Below, piece after piece: positions 21,856 to 34,119 of a stretch of 64,000 nt of DNA (positions within the stretch are counted from its first letter, which is position 1; every line of letters starts with the position of its first letter). The stretch comes from Siderastrea siderea. Lineage: Eukaryota > Cnidaria > Anthozoa > Scleractinia > Rhizangiidae. Both the position numbers and the translations under genes were made by a program. Below the pieces are notes generated by a model. The model saw only the letters and a list, made by a program, of their open reading frames with translations, searched no databases and was not told the origin of the DNA. The stretch spans positions 62,635,712 to 62,699,711 of the forward strand of contig OZ034967.1 in NCBI GenBank assembly GCA_964030785.1, written 5' to 3'.

Positions 21856-24800
21856 ATGGCGCTTTTCTCGCAGAATTTACGAAACGTGGCAAGGATTGCA
21901 TTGAGTGGGAGGATAGGAGCCGCTGTAGCATCCTACCACAAAAACGTAAGTTGACTTTTGCCGTGTTTCGCTGAGATCGATGGATGATTTGTATAAGATA
22001 ACACTCTGGTTCACGTGGCCATGGGACTAACTGAAACGTGACCTTTGTGCTTCCTTCGTCGTTGAAAATTTTACCCGTTGCACAGATCTGGTTAAGTCTT
22101 CGTTCGTTAATTTGTACAGATATTTCCAGCCTCTTAAATGCTTCAGTTTTAGGTTGCTTCATTTGATCATAAGAGAGTACAAGTCGCTAATGAAACAGCG
22201 ATAGTTAGCACGGGAAGGCACGTGCATGTTGAATGATGTAACTTGTAGTCTTGCACATGTATTGCGTGTATAAAATCGCTGGTTTGTCTCCTTGCTACGT
22301 TGTCCTAAATTCGTTCAAAGCGACATTAGGCTTATGCAGTCTAACAAGAAATGCATTTTTCTTTCACTATGCTTGCTTTTGGAATGTTTACAAAATTTTA
22401 ATCACGGTTATTTAACTTATTTTTTGGAGAGTTTTGTAATAAAAATAACTTGCACTCTGTTTAGATGGGCCTGCCTTGTCCCCTTTTGCTCGCCGTTTTT
22501 CAGGCCCCAGGCAAACTGATCCAAGATTCCCATTCAACAAAGTCCAACATTGTCGAATTTAACATGTGTCAACAATTTGGCCACCCTGTCGAATGTTGTT
22601 GGATGATGCTGAATGTTGAAAGGTGTTGAATGAAATTTGATTGCCATCATATTTCCAGCCCAACACAATCCAACACTGCTTTTGTTCTCAGGTGTAAAAA
22701 CAATGTTGCATTGGTTAGGTAGGCACGAGCTACAATGTTGAATACATGCATGTACAGCAAACATCATTTTACATAAATACACAACATTTAACATCATTCA
22801 ACAGGAGAGCCAAACATGTTCAACATGTTGAATTCAACAAGATTGAACAATGTTAAATCAAAATGTTTAAATTGTTTGGCTACCTTGTACAACATCACAC
22901 AACAAAGCTGGATCCAACAATACTGGATGTTGTTGGATCTGTTTGTTCAGTGCCTCAGTCAGACTGCTGGGTGTAGGGGGAAGATGGGAGAGGGAGAAAA
23001 AGGTCTGTTCATACTTTGTGCTTCGTTCCCACTCCCTGCTCAGGCTTCTCGCTCTTTCCCAAAGAGGAATGAAGAAGAGCCTGTGGAGGAGGAATTGGAT
23101 TGGTGGCGTTGCATAATCCAGTGCAGATACCAGAGGGAGATTGAAAGTAAAAATATCGAAGGGCCGCAACCAGGATGAAACATAGTAATTTTCAAAAAAC
23201 TTTCTCTGGGTAAATTACATAAAGAAATAACAACCTTTCAGCTGTCTGAACTGCAGCCTTCAAAGGGTAAAATGATAAAAAGGAGGTAAACAGGAATCTA
23301 AGATACGAATGCGAGAAAATGATACAAAAGAATAAAATTAACTAACAATTTTTGTTGAAAAGAATGCTATATTGTCCTGGGAGTGGATAAGAATTTTTGT
23401 CTTCATTGGGAGATTGAAAGTACTTGTGTAACATTTGGAAACTTTGGAGTTCACCCCCACTCACAAGTCTTACTAATCACACATGCATTTCCATAATATT
23501 TAGTGAGCAAGAGTTAACACAACATGTTGCCCCCTGCTGTTTTGAGTTCTCAAGAATGCAGGGCTGTAGCCAGTATGAGGCAAACCGAAGCACTTGCCTC
23601 AGTCATTTTTTCGTTTTCTCGGTCATTTTTTTTGTTTAACACCCTAAATACCTAGGAAGAGAATCTAACCGTGGACATTGCCTCAGTCATAATTTTATCC
23701 ATGAACATTACCTCAGGCCCTGGAATGTTTCCATGACTCTGTGTAAAGAAGGAAAGGATGTTTTCTGCTTTCTTTTGTGAAATTCACCCTTAGAATATTT
23801 CTTAATTTCCTTTCTTTTGTAGAGGTATGGCAAGTTGTTTTCACCTAATTTAGAACATGCATAGTCTTGTTAATTTTCTTCTTTCCTGCTCCTTTCAGTA
23901 ACATGCACTGCTAATACATAAGCAATGGTAATGTATTTAATTACCCTCAGTCTAAAGAGGTTTAGTTCAACTGGTTTTAAAAGCCCATGTTGGAGCACTT
24001 TGATTGGTGGATTTTGATCTGGTTTGTCATTTTTTTAATGGTCTCTTGAATGTCAATATACCTATGACTGACAGCCCTGTAAAGTGCAAAATGTTGGTTG
24101 AGTTTTGAAGGTCACAGTTCAGGTGCAGTTATGATATGCAATCTGATCTTAATTTTGCACAGGTTATTGACCACTATGAAAACCCAAGAAATGTTGGATC
24201 TATGGACAAGGATGATGTTAATGTTGGCACTGGACTTGTTGGAGCCCCAGCTTGTGGAGATGTCATGAAACTTCAGGTCAGTTGTTGTATAACGCTATAT
24301 AGGTGTACATAAATTTTACCCTCTTTTTAATTTAAGTAGACTAGAGATTCCTTTGTATTGTTTTTAAGATAAATTCATGTAATTATTCAATTTACTTACA
24401 TATTTTTATTTAGTTTCAGTTAGTTATAGTTTATTCTAGTGCGCATTTGATCATGTACTATTAGTATGTTAATTGCACAATATTAAGTAACAAATATTAT
24501 TATTATTATTATTGTCATTATTATTATTATTATTATTATTATAAATTGTTAGGAAGAGCTCATATACAAAGGCAGACTGCCTTTGAAACTACCTTGTTTT
24601 TGATGTAATATATTCCTTGTTTTTTACACAACAACACTCACACAGTTGACTCTTACCTTACTGTGTTCTGTTGGACAGAAGCTGAAGTCCCAGCGCAAGT
24701 TTAAATCCCCAGCTAAACATTCCAATGACAACATTCCAACAGTGTCCGAACATTTTGAACCCATTGTTGGGTGATGTTCGACCAACATTTTTTGACATAA

Positions 24801-27800
24801 ATGTTGTGTTTTCAATCAAACAATAATGAAATAATTATTATTTTATTTGAAGTGGTGGTGTTGAAATGGTTAACTGCTGTGCAACACATGTTAGGCCCCA
24901 GACAAACGGACCCAACGTCATCCAACAGTATTGAGTCCAACTTTGTTAAACCCTTTAAGCCCTGATATAAAAATACATATTCTCGTTATGGTTCTCCATA
25001 CATTTTTTAGGAAACTAGTAAGGAGAATTTGTCTAAATATCAAGACATCTTATCCTTGGTGATCACTTTCTTTATTCTCATCACTTAAATGTCTGAACAA
25101 GTATTGATAATGTAAAGAGAAGTTTCATTTTCATCACTGTTAGGGCTTAAAGGGTTAAGGAAGTTAAGACGGATTCCGCTCAACGTTCGAGCAATAAGTG
25201 CAAAAAATATTTACCAAAAAACTACTCATAGCACGGTAACATTTTAAATGCTATTTGAAACATCTCACTCTAGTTCACTTGCCCAAGTGACCCCGCGATG
25301 AAATTCTCAAGCATTCTCAAGAAAATTAATTTCAAATCTCGTAAAAGTATGCTAAAAACGGGCGCCATTTTGTTTTGAACTGACATGAAGCATCTTTTTA
25401 ATTGAAATATGGATAACTTCAAATCCAATTTTCTCTCGCGGGGTCAGCTTGGGAGCAAAAGTAACGATAAGTTCTTCTTATCTGTTCTCAAAATGTGACA
25501 GTGCTGCAAGTATTTTTTTGGTAACTTAATTTTTGCACTTACTGCTCGAACGTTGAGCGGAAATCGTCTTAAACAGGGTGGCCAAATGATTTAAAATTTC
25601 TGTTAAACGTTGTTGAACATTGTTCAGTTGAACCTGTTACATGCATTTAGCCATCCTGCTAAAAGATGCTTGAATAAAATTTGTGATGCAATTTGCATGT
25701 TCATGCGTTCATCTTGTTGCACATGCAAGCGTAACAAATTCAACTTTGTTTTTAAAAGGAAATTTGGGTGGTGTTGGATTGAAAGTTTGATGGCGGTCAA
25801 ATTTTGTCCAACATCTTTCAACATCATCCAACATCACTCATTAGGATGGCCAAACATGTGTAACATGGTGAGTTCAACAATTTTGGATGGTGTTGCATGG
25901 AAATGTTGGATCCATTTGTCAGGATCCTAAACCAACCAACCATGTCAGGGCTTAATAGATCAAAAGAATAACCACAAAATGTCCTGATACTACATCCTCT
26001 CAGCATTACAGTTGCCAGTTACACATTTTCTGGGAAACTCCCCACTTACCCGTCCCCTAACCCAACATTTTGCTCTAAGTGATAATGACTGAAAAAAATG
26101 TTGGGTTAGGGGAGGGGTAGGTGGGGAGTTCCCCAGAAAAGTGTGAGATCCCTAAAAGGTACTCTCTGAGATATTTGCCATAACTTTCAATTAACCACAT
26201 GAACACCGAAGGCAATTTAAAATGCTCATTGTTTTGGATCATAAAGACCATTCCAAACATTTTGGATTGTTGTCATTTTTTTGAGTGAATTTGTACGATA
26301 TGTTTTTTTTTTATGAACATATTCTAACATATGCATTGTAACATTTTTATGACTTGTTAATTTGAATGTGCTTTTTTTAGATCAAAGTTGATGAAAACGG
26401 TAAAATTATAGATGCTAAATTCAAGACATTTGGATGTGGTTCTGCCATCGCATCAAGTTCTCTTGCCACTGAATGGGTCAAAGGAAAATTTGTGAGTGTT
26501 GCATTTTTGTGTGTGTTTGTACATGTGCTGAAAGTGACTTGCATTGTTATACACTGTACTCTTCAGAATTTCCCTTTATTAACCTTCAGTTTCCGTGAAA
26601 AATTAACAGTCTCTTTGTTTTTGCGTTCTCCTATCGTCGAATGCAACCTTAATCCCGGCCAGAGTGAAATCGAGATTTTCTCTGTAGTGGATGGGTGGAT
26701 GGACGGACACCAATTTAGCCCTCCCGAAGATTTTTGCAGGGGCATAACGTCGGCCGGGAACTGGAGTATACTTTGACTCGCTTTCATGGAACCAAATGAC
26801 CTCACTTTCACATCCAAAGGCATTTTTGTTCAGTAGTGTAGCACCTCTCAAAAGCTTGTATCTTCGTTGCGAAGAAGCTTGTTTCGAACGAGGGAAGTTC
26901 CAGGCTCAAAAAAGCAACCTTTCGCCCAAGGAGTTATTGTAAATCCTTGATCGAAGTCTTAGAGAAGTATGCACGACTCCTTGGTACATATGTCAACCTA
27001 CAGTTCGCCGTTTAGTTGGCATTCCAACCTTCTCGCCTCAGTTCGATGAAGAACCACTCGGCATACAACATTCAGATTTATATGTCCGTGAAAGAAACAC
27101 ACTATTTAAATTTACTTGATACTTAAATCATTTCTCTCTCGAACAATGCCTTGGCGAGTCACTCTCGAAGTTTTGTGTAATGTCCATGCTGCCACTTTTA
27201 AATTTAGAAATCGCGTTGTCGTGCTTATTTCGGAAATCGACGTTTATGCACGAAGCCGCGAGCTAAAAAAGGTTGAGAGGACCATTGCGCGAATATTTTT
27301 GGAGGTTATCAAAGGTAAAGAGTTCAACGGTAGTTGTAACATTTCAGTTTAATTCTGTATTTACATGTGAAACTTTCGATGAGTACATACAAGCGGTCAT
27401 GTAACTAAATATGTCCGCCTGAAAAATAACATATGTCACGCAACTTTGTTATTTTAAGATTTACATGTATTTCGTATCTGACAATGTTCGATTTTCTATT
27501 GAAATATATCAACTGATAACAACCGAGGGTCAAGAAAGATCAGAAAGCTGAACAGACTCTTTCTTTCCCTAATTTCGGTGTCGACAAGGGTTGCAGTCGA
27601 ACGCACTCCACTAATCTGCGATTACTACTAGTTTTGTAATATTCTCAGAAATAATCATCCTAAAAGTGCATGTGCTTGTTCTATTCAATGTAATTTTGCA
27701 GTTTTAATCAATAGATCTTTACACAAAATGTATTTTGCAAGATTTTAAAATCATTTTTGGTGATTTCAGAGAAGTCAGTAAATAATACTTGTAAATAATA

Positions 27801-29472
27801 ATTTACAAAGGCATTTTAGGTAACTGTTTATATTTAGCATTGTTTTGTATTTTGTTATACTGTATTTTACTTTTTTGGTCCCTTTAAATTTGATAAGATT
27901 TTACTTTATGTAATTATTTATTAGCTTTTAGGCAGGTCTGTATTTAACTTTACCTGTGTGACAAATAAGCTGTCTAGTTATTTGTTTTAAAAAAAGTCGG
28001 GACCAGGTAAATGTTATTCCATGCTTCAAAACCAAACTCTCAGTTACGTACTTGCAGGCCCTTATAAATTTGCAAAGGCTTCTAAGCAAGGATAGCAATC
28101 TAGATACAGGCATGTTCTACATAATTCTTTTAGTAAGGACGGTGCCTCCTTTTGTAACTGCACATGCGTACTGCGCATCTCGGGATATTTGGGTTTCTTA
28201 AGGAATTTTCCCCCTAATACAACAATATTTTGCGAGGTTCATGACTATGTGGAAAAAGCAGACCTTAGCAAAGGCTATCAGAATCCAAAAAGAAAACTGA
28301 GGGTAACCATGCATTTTCAGGGATAATTGAGCTTAAATTTGGAAAGAAATTGCCATACATTCTTTGTATTTTAATGCTTTCTTAGAATTATGGTTGCTTA
28401 ATTATCTCTGAAAAATGTGCGGTTACCCAGATTTTTCTTTTTGTATTCCAATAAGCCTTGCTAAGATCTTGTTTTTCCCCATAGTCATAACCTTTGCAAA
28501 AATACACCTGTATTAGGACGCACCGTCCTTAATAATAATAATAATAATAAATAAACATATTTATGCAGGATGACCATTTCAGTTATAAAAACTGCTATCA
28601 ACATGGGTCCTGCGTTAAGAATAAATAAATGAATAGTTAATAAAATAAAATATTAAAAACAGTTAAAAAACTATATAAGAAATCTAAGAAAAGACATATA
28701 AAAAGCGATAAAAAGACTTTAGAATTAAAAAGACTTAAGAAGATGATGATTAAGACTTAAAAAGACTTAAGAATGTCATCTTTATTACAGGTTGAGGATG
28801 CCAAAAACCTAAAGAACCAAGACATCGCAAAGGAACTGTCTCTTCCTCCTGTGAAACTCCATTGCTCAAGTAAGTACAGCCTTCTGGGGAGGACACTTTA
28901 AATTGATTTTTGTGTTTAAATCCAGGGCCCAGTTGTTCAAAACCCTAGTCCATGATTATTTTTAATCCACAGTAATAGTCTCATTTATTCACCTCACAAT
29001 CTGGGACAGTCCAAAAGGAGAATTTATGTTTCAGTGTTGATACTGTTGCTGGGGACCCATAGCAACCATCACAGCAACACTAATGAAAACGTCAGTGAAT
29101 TCACGATCTGCAAACTTCCCCTTGATTATGTCAACTAGTTTGACTTTTACGATGTGGCCGAACTCTGGGCTATTAAAATTCATTAGGACAGCCTTCAAGT
29201 TCGAATAGAGAAAGGAGAATTTACCATCCATCACGTTCACGTTCTTTATAGAACTGTCAATTTGGTCAAATGTATAACACACTTGCAGAGTCACTGCACT
29301 GCTCATTGAAACCCATTGTTTTCTGTCATGCTCATTGCCCTTGCTGTTATTGCCTGCTAGAGATTCCCACTAAAAATGCGGTTTTTATTATTCAGTGCTT
29401 GCAGAAGACGCTATCAAAGCAGCTCTGAGTGACTACAAAGTCAAGCAGGAGTCACTTCACAAGAAAGAGTGA
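21856..29472 (+). CDS. ISCU: ISCU, mitochondrial iron-sulfur cluster scaffold
   Basis: Five exons: 21856-21945, 24163-24276, 26381-26491, 28791-28869, 29396-29472, all GT-AG, giving 156 residues. Exon 1 (MALFSQNLRNVARIALSGRI...) is Arg-rich and lacks acidic residues, as expected of a mitochondrial targeting peptide. The mature protein starts near YHKNVIDHYENPRNVGSMDK. Cluster ligands are C61 and D63 (GAPACGD), C87 (FGCGSA) and C130 (KLHCS). LPPVK (123-127) is the HSC20/mortalin chaperone motif. In the family, ISCU receives sulfur from the NFS1-ISD11-ACP complex with frataxin, builds a [2Fe-2S] cluster and hands it to mortalin. M132, just after the last ligand region, matches the residue that is Met in frataxin-dependent eukaryotic scaffolds. 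Introns are rich in MITEs. Length is normal and the gene looks intact. Confidence 0.95.
22503..22954. mobile_element. CAACA/TGTTG-rich MITE in ISCU intron 1
   Basis: Imperfect inverted ends GGCCCCAGGCAAACTGATCC and, inward from the right, GGCACTGAACAAACAGATCC. The interior is packed with TCCAACA/TGTTGGA words in both orientations. Its relative is at 24893-25928 in the same intron set. Confidence 0.6.
24497..24541. repeat. (TTA)n microsatellite
   Basis: Fifteen or so ATT/TTA units with one interruption (gtc) in ISCU intron 2. Confidence 0.9.
24893..25928. mobile_element. CAACA/TGTTG-rich MITE carrying two nested MITEs, ISCU intron 2
   Basis: The left end (AGGCCCCAGACAAACGGACC) and right end (GGATCCATTTGTCAGGATCC) resemble those of the element at 22503-22954. 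The middle, from 24947 to 25572, is unrelated and consists of two other elements: one with AACCCTTTAAGCCCT ends (about 24948-25157) and one TTAA-flanked (25168-25568). Confidence 0.6.
25168..25568. mobile_element. 401-bp TTAA-flanked MITE
   Basis: TTAA is duplicated at 25164-25167 and 25569-25572. Inverted ends: GACGGATTCCGCTCAACGTT at the left and GACGATTTCCGCTCAACGTT inward from the right; the pairing continues through CGAGCA. A TTAA TSD points to piggyBac- or Kolobok-type transposition. No ORF is present. Confidence 0.8.
26021..26144. repeat. foldback repeat in ISCU intron 2
   Basis: Arms of about 50 bp (CTGGGAAACTCCCCACTTAC, continuing to CCCCTAACCCAACATTTT) are inverted around a loop of about 20 bp, with a few mismatches. 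The RNA could form a strong hairpin. Confidence 0.75.
28134..28531. mobile_element. 398-bp MITE with TAAGGACGGTGC ends, ISCU intron 3
   Basis: Inverted ends TAAGGACGGTGC(C/G)TCC. If the terminal TA is the target duplication, the element is AGGACGGTGC...GCACCGTCCT, as in Tc1/mariner or related elements. It is followed directly by an (AAT)n stretch. Confidence 0.65.
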
Positions 29473-29521
29473 ATTTACAACAGATTAACCGTCATAAATC
29501 CATTGTCAAACCTGTCAGTTT

Positions 29522-29748
29522 GTTATCGACATCACAAATGTTATATTTATACAAGGGTTCAAAGTCAGCTTTACTCGAAAACACCTGTGTTATCAACATA
29601 ACAAATGTTATAACAAGGGTACTCCAACCAGTTTTGATTGAAATCATGCAATCACATCATCGACATCAGCATATGTTATAACAAGAATCTTCAATCAGCT
29701 TTAGTTGAAATCACCCATGTTATCAACATCAACAAATGTTATGACAGT
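29522..29748 (+). repeat. tandem repeat of about 65-70 bp in the ISCU 3' UTR
   Basis: Three and a half diverged units, each starting TTATC(A/G)ACAT(C/A)A and containing AAATGTTAT, a 'caagggt/caagaat' step and 'agctttagttgaaatca' or a close variant. It begins about 50 bases after the stop codon and lies before the polyadenylation signal. Confidence 0.75.
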
Positions 29749-30298
29749 GGTTTCTGGGCATGTGGGTTACATAAATGCAAAGTATAGATTCTTGTGGTAC
29801 TAACTTCATGAAAGAACAACAAACCAAAGAAATCAACTTTTTGTTACTTGCCTTGCTGAGAAATATGACCGTTACGGATAACTACAGCTATAATTATGAT
29901 TACATGATAGCTCCTGTATGTGTAAATGTATGTATACATGAATGAATGACAAAGTAAACTTCACAGAAGCAACAGTTACTGTAGAAGTATCAGTAATCGT
30001 GATTATAGCTGTCACAGAAAATGGTGTTAACTTAAAAGACTCCAGTAAACCATACAGCTTTTGTTCTTTTAAGTCACCTTAAAAGATGATGATTCTCAGC
30101 TTGGTGAGTTTTATGCAAAATTATTCATTTCATCCGTTGGCAAGGCAAAGGACAAAGTGTGTATTGTGGTGGTTATGAATGTAAACACCTCACTGTGTAT
30201 AGTTTTCCTTTGAAGCCAGTCAGGCTGAAACTGTATTGTAAAAGGTGGAATTTAATTTGATGAAATCTGTATTGTACATGTGGAAATGTTTTAACAAC

Positions 30299-30304
30299 AA
30301 TAAA
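30299..30304 (+). terminator. ISCU polyadenylation signal AATAAA
   Basis: Canonical hexamer 827 bases after the ISCU stop codon, followed within 20-40 bases by T/GT-rich sequence (gttctgtttcttaatcc). Confidence 0.65.
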
Positions 30305-30732
30305 GTTCTGTTTCTTAATCCAAATGTCCCACACCTCATTTCTTGGTGGTTAAACATGTTTTTGTTAAACCATAAAATTCAAGAAAGCAAGTTTAGTATG
30401 GTATTAAAGGAATGTTGATCAATCCTTGTGCTACGTGTCTCGCAGTCTAAACTTTTGAGTTCGTCAACCACTGTAGCAACTTATGAGACAATTCAAACCC
30501 GGTCAAACGAAAAGAGGACAAGAGTTCGTCTTTGAAAGTGAATGAGAGTTGATCAAGAGAAACTCTCTCTGATGTGGCCCTGTTGGGGGTTATCGGGATA
30601 CGGGATATTTGAAGGAGAAATTAACGGGTACGGGATATTTACAAAAGAGATCCCGCGATATCGAGTATCAAAGTTCTAATTGTTTTGAAAGAATAGATTA
30701 GGCTCGTTCATCAATACGAAAGATGTAGTTGG

Positions 30733-31470
30733 CAGGCCCGTAGCCAGTATTGAGGCTGCCGAGGCAGTTACCTCGGTAAAACTTTTCCCTTGTTGTTAAA
30801 AACTTCAATAGAAAAATAAATTAATTAATAATCGAACATATTTCTGGCAGTAAACCATGCCAACGGTACCCTAAAGTGTGATAACTTCAATTAATACTTC
30901 ACTTATGTGCTGGTCGCAAGCCTACCAGTTTCTCCTGTGGGTTAGCGCATACTGCGGGCTCCAGCCTCGTTACCGATTTAAGACGGTTAACATCAATAAT
31001 GGGCACAAACCGCTGAGAGGTCTTGCCCTTGCATACGTTCACGACATCACTCCATAGCCGTTGTAAATATTGCAAAAATGGGACGCCAGTGATCATATCC
31101 TGGGAGAATTGCTTTAGCTTTCTCCAAATAAAAGCAAGGCCTTAAGTAGAGAGTACACTTCAGCACTAAAACACTTGAACGAGATTGATATTTTTTTCAT
31201 CACGAATGCTGATATTTTCAAGATATTTTCAAGATAGATATTTTCAAGAGACGAACTGATAACAAACATAAATGCTGTTAAAGTTACAGTAGTTTAGATT
31301 TTGATTATCTTTGGGGGAAAATACCACCAGGAAAACGCTAAAAGTGGCATTTTCGAGCATATAGATTTCGAAATTTTCTGGGGGAGCATGCCCCCAGACC
31401 CCCTAAAAGCTCACGCCTGCGGCACTTTCGCGATCGCCTCAGTTATCAGAAAAGTCTGGCTACGGCCCTG
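30733..31470. mobile_element. hAT-like non-autonomous element with CCGTAGCCAG ends
   Basis: The left end CAGGCCCGTAGCCAG and the right end CTGGCTACGGCCCTG are inverted. A solo similar end (gggctgtagccagtatgagg) occurs near 23561. Target duplication is weak, so the hAT assignment rests on the CAG...CTG ends. Confidence 0.6.
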
Positions 31471-31481
31471 GTTAGTGACTA

Positions 31482-31740
31482 CTCAAATGCGGGCAAGAAC
31501 GTCATGCTAGCCCACATATAAGGCACTAATAACATTACAATCCTATATGAATATATACACTAACTGATCAACGCACCTACCTCCACTAACACACACTTTC
31601 CTTCACTTGTACTCACTTTCCTTCATTTGTACTCACTTTCCTTCACTTGTACTCACTTACCTTCACATTACTGATTAGTGCCTTATATGCGGGCTAGCAT
31701 GATGTTCTTGGCCTATATGTGGGCTACCATGACGTTCTGG
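31482..31740. repeat. inverted repeat with internal 21-bp tandem repeat
   Basis: Left: 'gcgggcaagaacgtcatgct' through 'ataaggcactaat'. Right: 'attagtgccttatatgcggg' through 'gctagcatgatgttct' in inverse. Between them lie about three and a half units of 'tttccttcacttgtactcac' (31605-31670). Confidence 0.65.
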
Positions 31741-32218
31741 CCCAAATGCGTTCGATTGTATTTTCCTGCAACATCCTGGCCTTTACAAATAGCCTGTTCA
31801 AGTCCCCCCGCCCCCGCCAGGGTTCTTTTGATTTGACGGTGCTGTCAGTCGTAGCAGGGGGAGGAACGTAAATTATGTTAAATGGACAGCAGTCATGGGA
31901 ATCTGCTGTTTGAAATCTCGTACTGTCGATCATATTAAGAGTCCATGTACTGTGGTTTATATTTACAATTTGAAATTGAGCCATGATGAGCGACACTGCA
32001 TGTTTTTCTCTTCCAAAAGCAACCAACACTTTACAATATCTTCATATTGAGCAACAAAATAGACACAACCAAAATAGATCGAAGTGCACCTATGACAGTA
32101 CCTGAAATTGACCCCCAGAATTGACCTCTTAAACTTTTTTTTTTTTAATTTAAGGAATATTCATTTCCTTTCAAAACACAGAGAGCATTACAAAATAAGT
32201 CACGGTTTCATATTACAG

Positions 32219-34028
32219 CATCCTCGGAGACCCAGGGGCAGCTAGTCGGGACGACGGGATTTTCATGGGCGAAAATTTACAACAAGAGCGGGAGAGCCCC
32301 TGGGCACTTACTCTCACCGAACGAGTTCCAGAAGCGTTTGAAATCCCGCCTTCTGATTGGCCAGAAAAATATTTTTCTGGCCAATCAGCGAAGAGGAACA
32401 GCCGGGCGACTCTCACGTCTTCTTACACGAGGTTGTTTTCCTCATCGAACGCCGTAGTAGCGTGGCCCGTTCAACGGGAACATTTTTGAGGAGAGCTTCA
32501 GAAAAAATAAATAAATAATAAATAAACGAAGTCGAGGAAATCGCAAACTATAACTTGGCCGCAAGAAAACAAACACTCACCGGGATTTTTCACGGCGGAC
32601 TTATCGAAGGTATCGTAAATTTTTAGAGCTAGTGACTTCCCCTTTCTCAAGTGTTACGTGAGGCTAATAGCTACTCGAGTAAACGATTTTACTTATTATT
32701 TCTCCTTGTTCGTTGAACTACGTCTGAAACTTTCCACGGGAATCTCCGATGCACGGGCCACGCAACTATGTCGCTCGAGCGTGGGAACCACAGTTAACCA
32801 AAGCGTAATATGAGTGTTTGTATGGAACTGAAATTCGATCGAAAATAATCGGCGGTTTTCCGCTGAAAATGCATTAAAATGGAAATACAGTTTGAAAAAC
32901 ATTACCTGCTATGTGTTTGCTGCGTTTTTATTGCTTTTCCGAGCTTCTGGAGGCCGATCTGGTCGAAGGGACGTCAACAGACCTGCCAACCTCCAAAACG
33001 TGCAAATCTGGAGACCTTGCAAAAAAGCCCAGAAAAACCTGGAGATTGGGACCTCAAACCTGGAGATTTCCAAAATATGTGTAAAATGAAAGTAAAAATG
33101 GTAGATTTCTTGTTTTAAGGTATTCTTTACCTTATTTGTGCTACCTATTGTATTCTTTTGCCGCATTTTTTGAAGTCAGTTTGTGTTTCGCTGTCGACGC
33201 GAGGCGCCAGTTTGAGTTAACTATTCACAGCTCTAGCTTCCCCAGAGACCTAAGCACACCTATATTGACCTATGGTTTCACGGGAATGAGGTCGGAATTG
33301 TACCCAGCTTTCCCTCAAACATTACATGTGACAAATTTGGCCATTTTCAACACGGTTTTTCAATATTGCTTCATACTACCTGAATTGTTTGGCAATTTCA
33401 AGATTTTCTGATTCACCGTGAGATTTCGAGGCCAAATCGTGAGACCGTGAGTTGATAGCCCAAACCGTGCGTCTCACGGTGAAACCGTGAGAGTTGGCAG
33501 GTCTGCGTCAAGTACCTGACATGACACGCTCGATCAACATAGTTGCGTGGCCCGAGCATCAGAGATGGAAAGTTTCAGACGAAGATCAACGAAGAAGGAG
33601 AAATAATTAGTTACATTGGAGAAAGGGGAAGTCGCTAGCTCTAAAAATTTGCGATACCTTCGATAAGTCCGCTGTGAAAAATTCCCTGTGAGTGTTTGTT
33701 TTCTTGCGGCCACGTTATAGTTTGCGATTTCCTCGACTTCGTTTATTTATTATTTATTTTTTTTTTCTGAAGCTCTCCTCAAAAATGTTGAACGGGCCAC
33801 GCTACTACGACGTTCGATGAGGAAAACAACCTCGTGTAAGAAGACATGAGAGTCGCCCGGCTGTTCCTCTTCGCTGATTGGCCAGAAAAATCAGAAGGCG
33901 GGATTTCAAACGCTTCTGGAACTCGTTCGGTAAGAGTAAGTGCCCAGGGGCTCTCCCGCTCTTGTTGTAAACTTTCGCCCATGAAAATCCCGTCGTCCCG
34001 ACTAGCTGCCCCTGGGTCTCCGAGGATG
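32219..34028. mobile_element. 1.8 kb Mutator-type foldback transposon
   Basis: An exact 9-bp duplication, ATATTACAG, lies at 32210-32218 and 34029-34037. The inverted arms, about 560 bp each, start CATCCTCGGAGACCCAGGGG. They match closely throughout; the left arm has an extra 'aatatttttctggcc' copy. Long inverted arms and a 9-bp TSD are typical of Mutator-like elements. No transposase is encoded. A separate element (32978-33505) is inserted in its centre; without it the element is about 1.28 kb. Confidence 0.85.
32978..33505. mobile_element. 528-bp DNA transposon with 6-bp TSD, copy 1
   Basis: CGTCAA is duplicated at 32972-32977 and 33506-33511. Inverted ends: CAGACCTGCCAAC. The subterminal right side has several CCGTGAG words in both orientations. 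It is nearly identical to 46291-46822; I saw one 4-bp indel and one or two substitutions. Short ORFs on both strands do not resemble a transposase. Confidence 0.85.
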
Positions 34029-34119
34029 ATATTACAGTGGTTTACATTAAACTACAGACTACTTATTTACATACTGTATCGGCTACATTAAATTACATTA
34101 CAAGTCAATTAGGTTTCAC

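Noticed and set aside
29522..29748. CRISPR-like or microRNA cluster in the ISCU 3' UTR
   Set aside because: The units are diverged and of uneven length with no constant repeat/spacer structure; this is a eukaryotic 3' UTR minisatellite.
32213..34091. Matching ORFs on both strands (MRVARLFLFADWPEK... and MGE(N/S)LQQERESPWALT...)
   Set aside because: They are mirror readings of the inverted arms of the foldback transposon and have no coding support.
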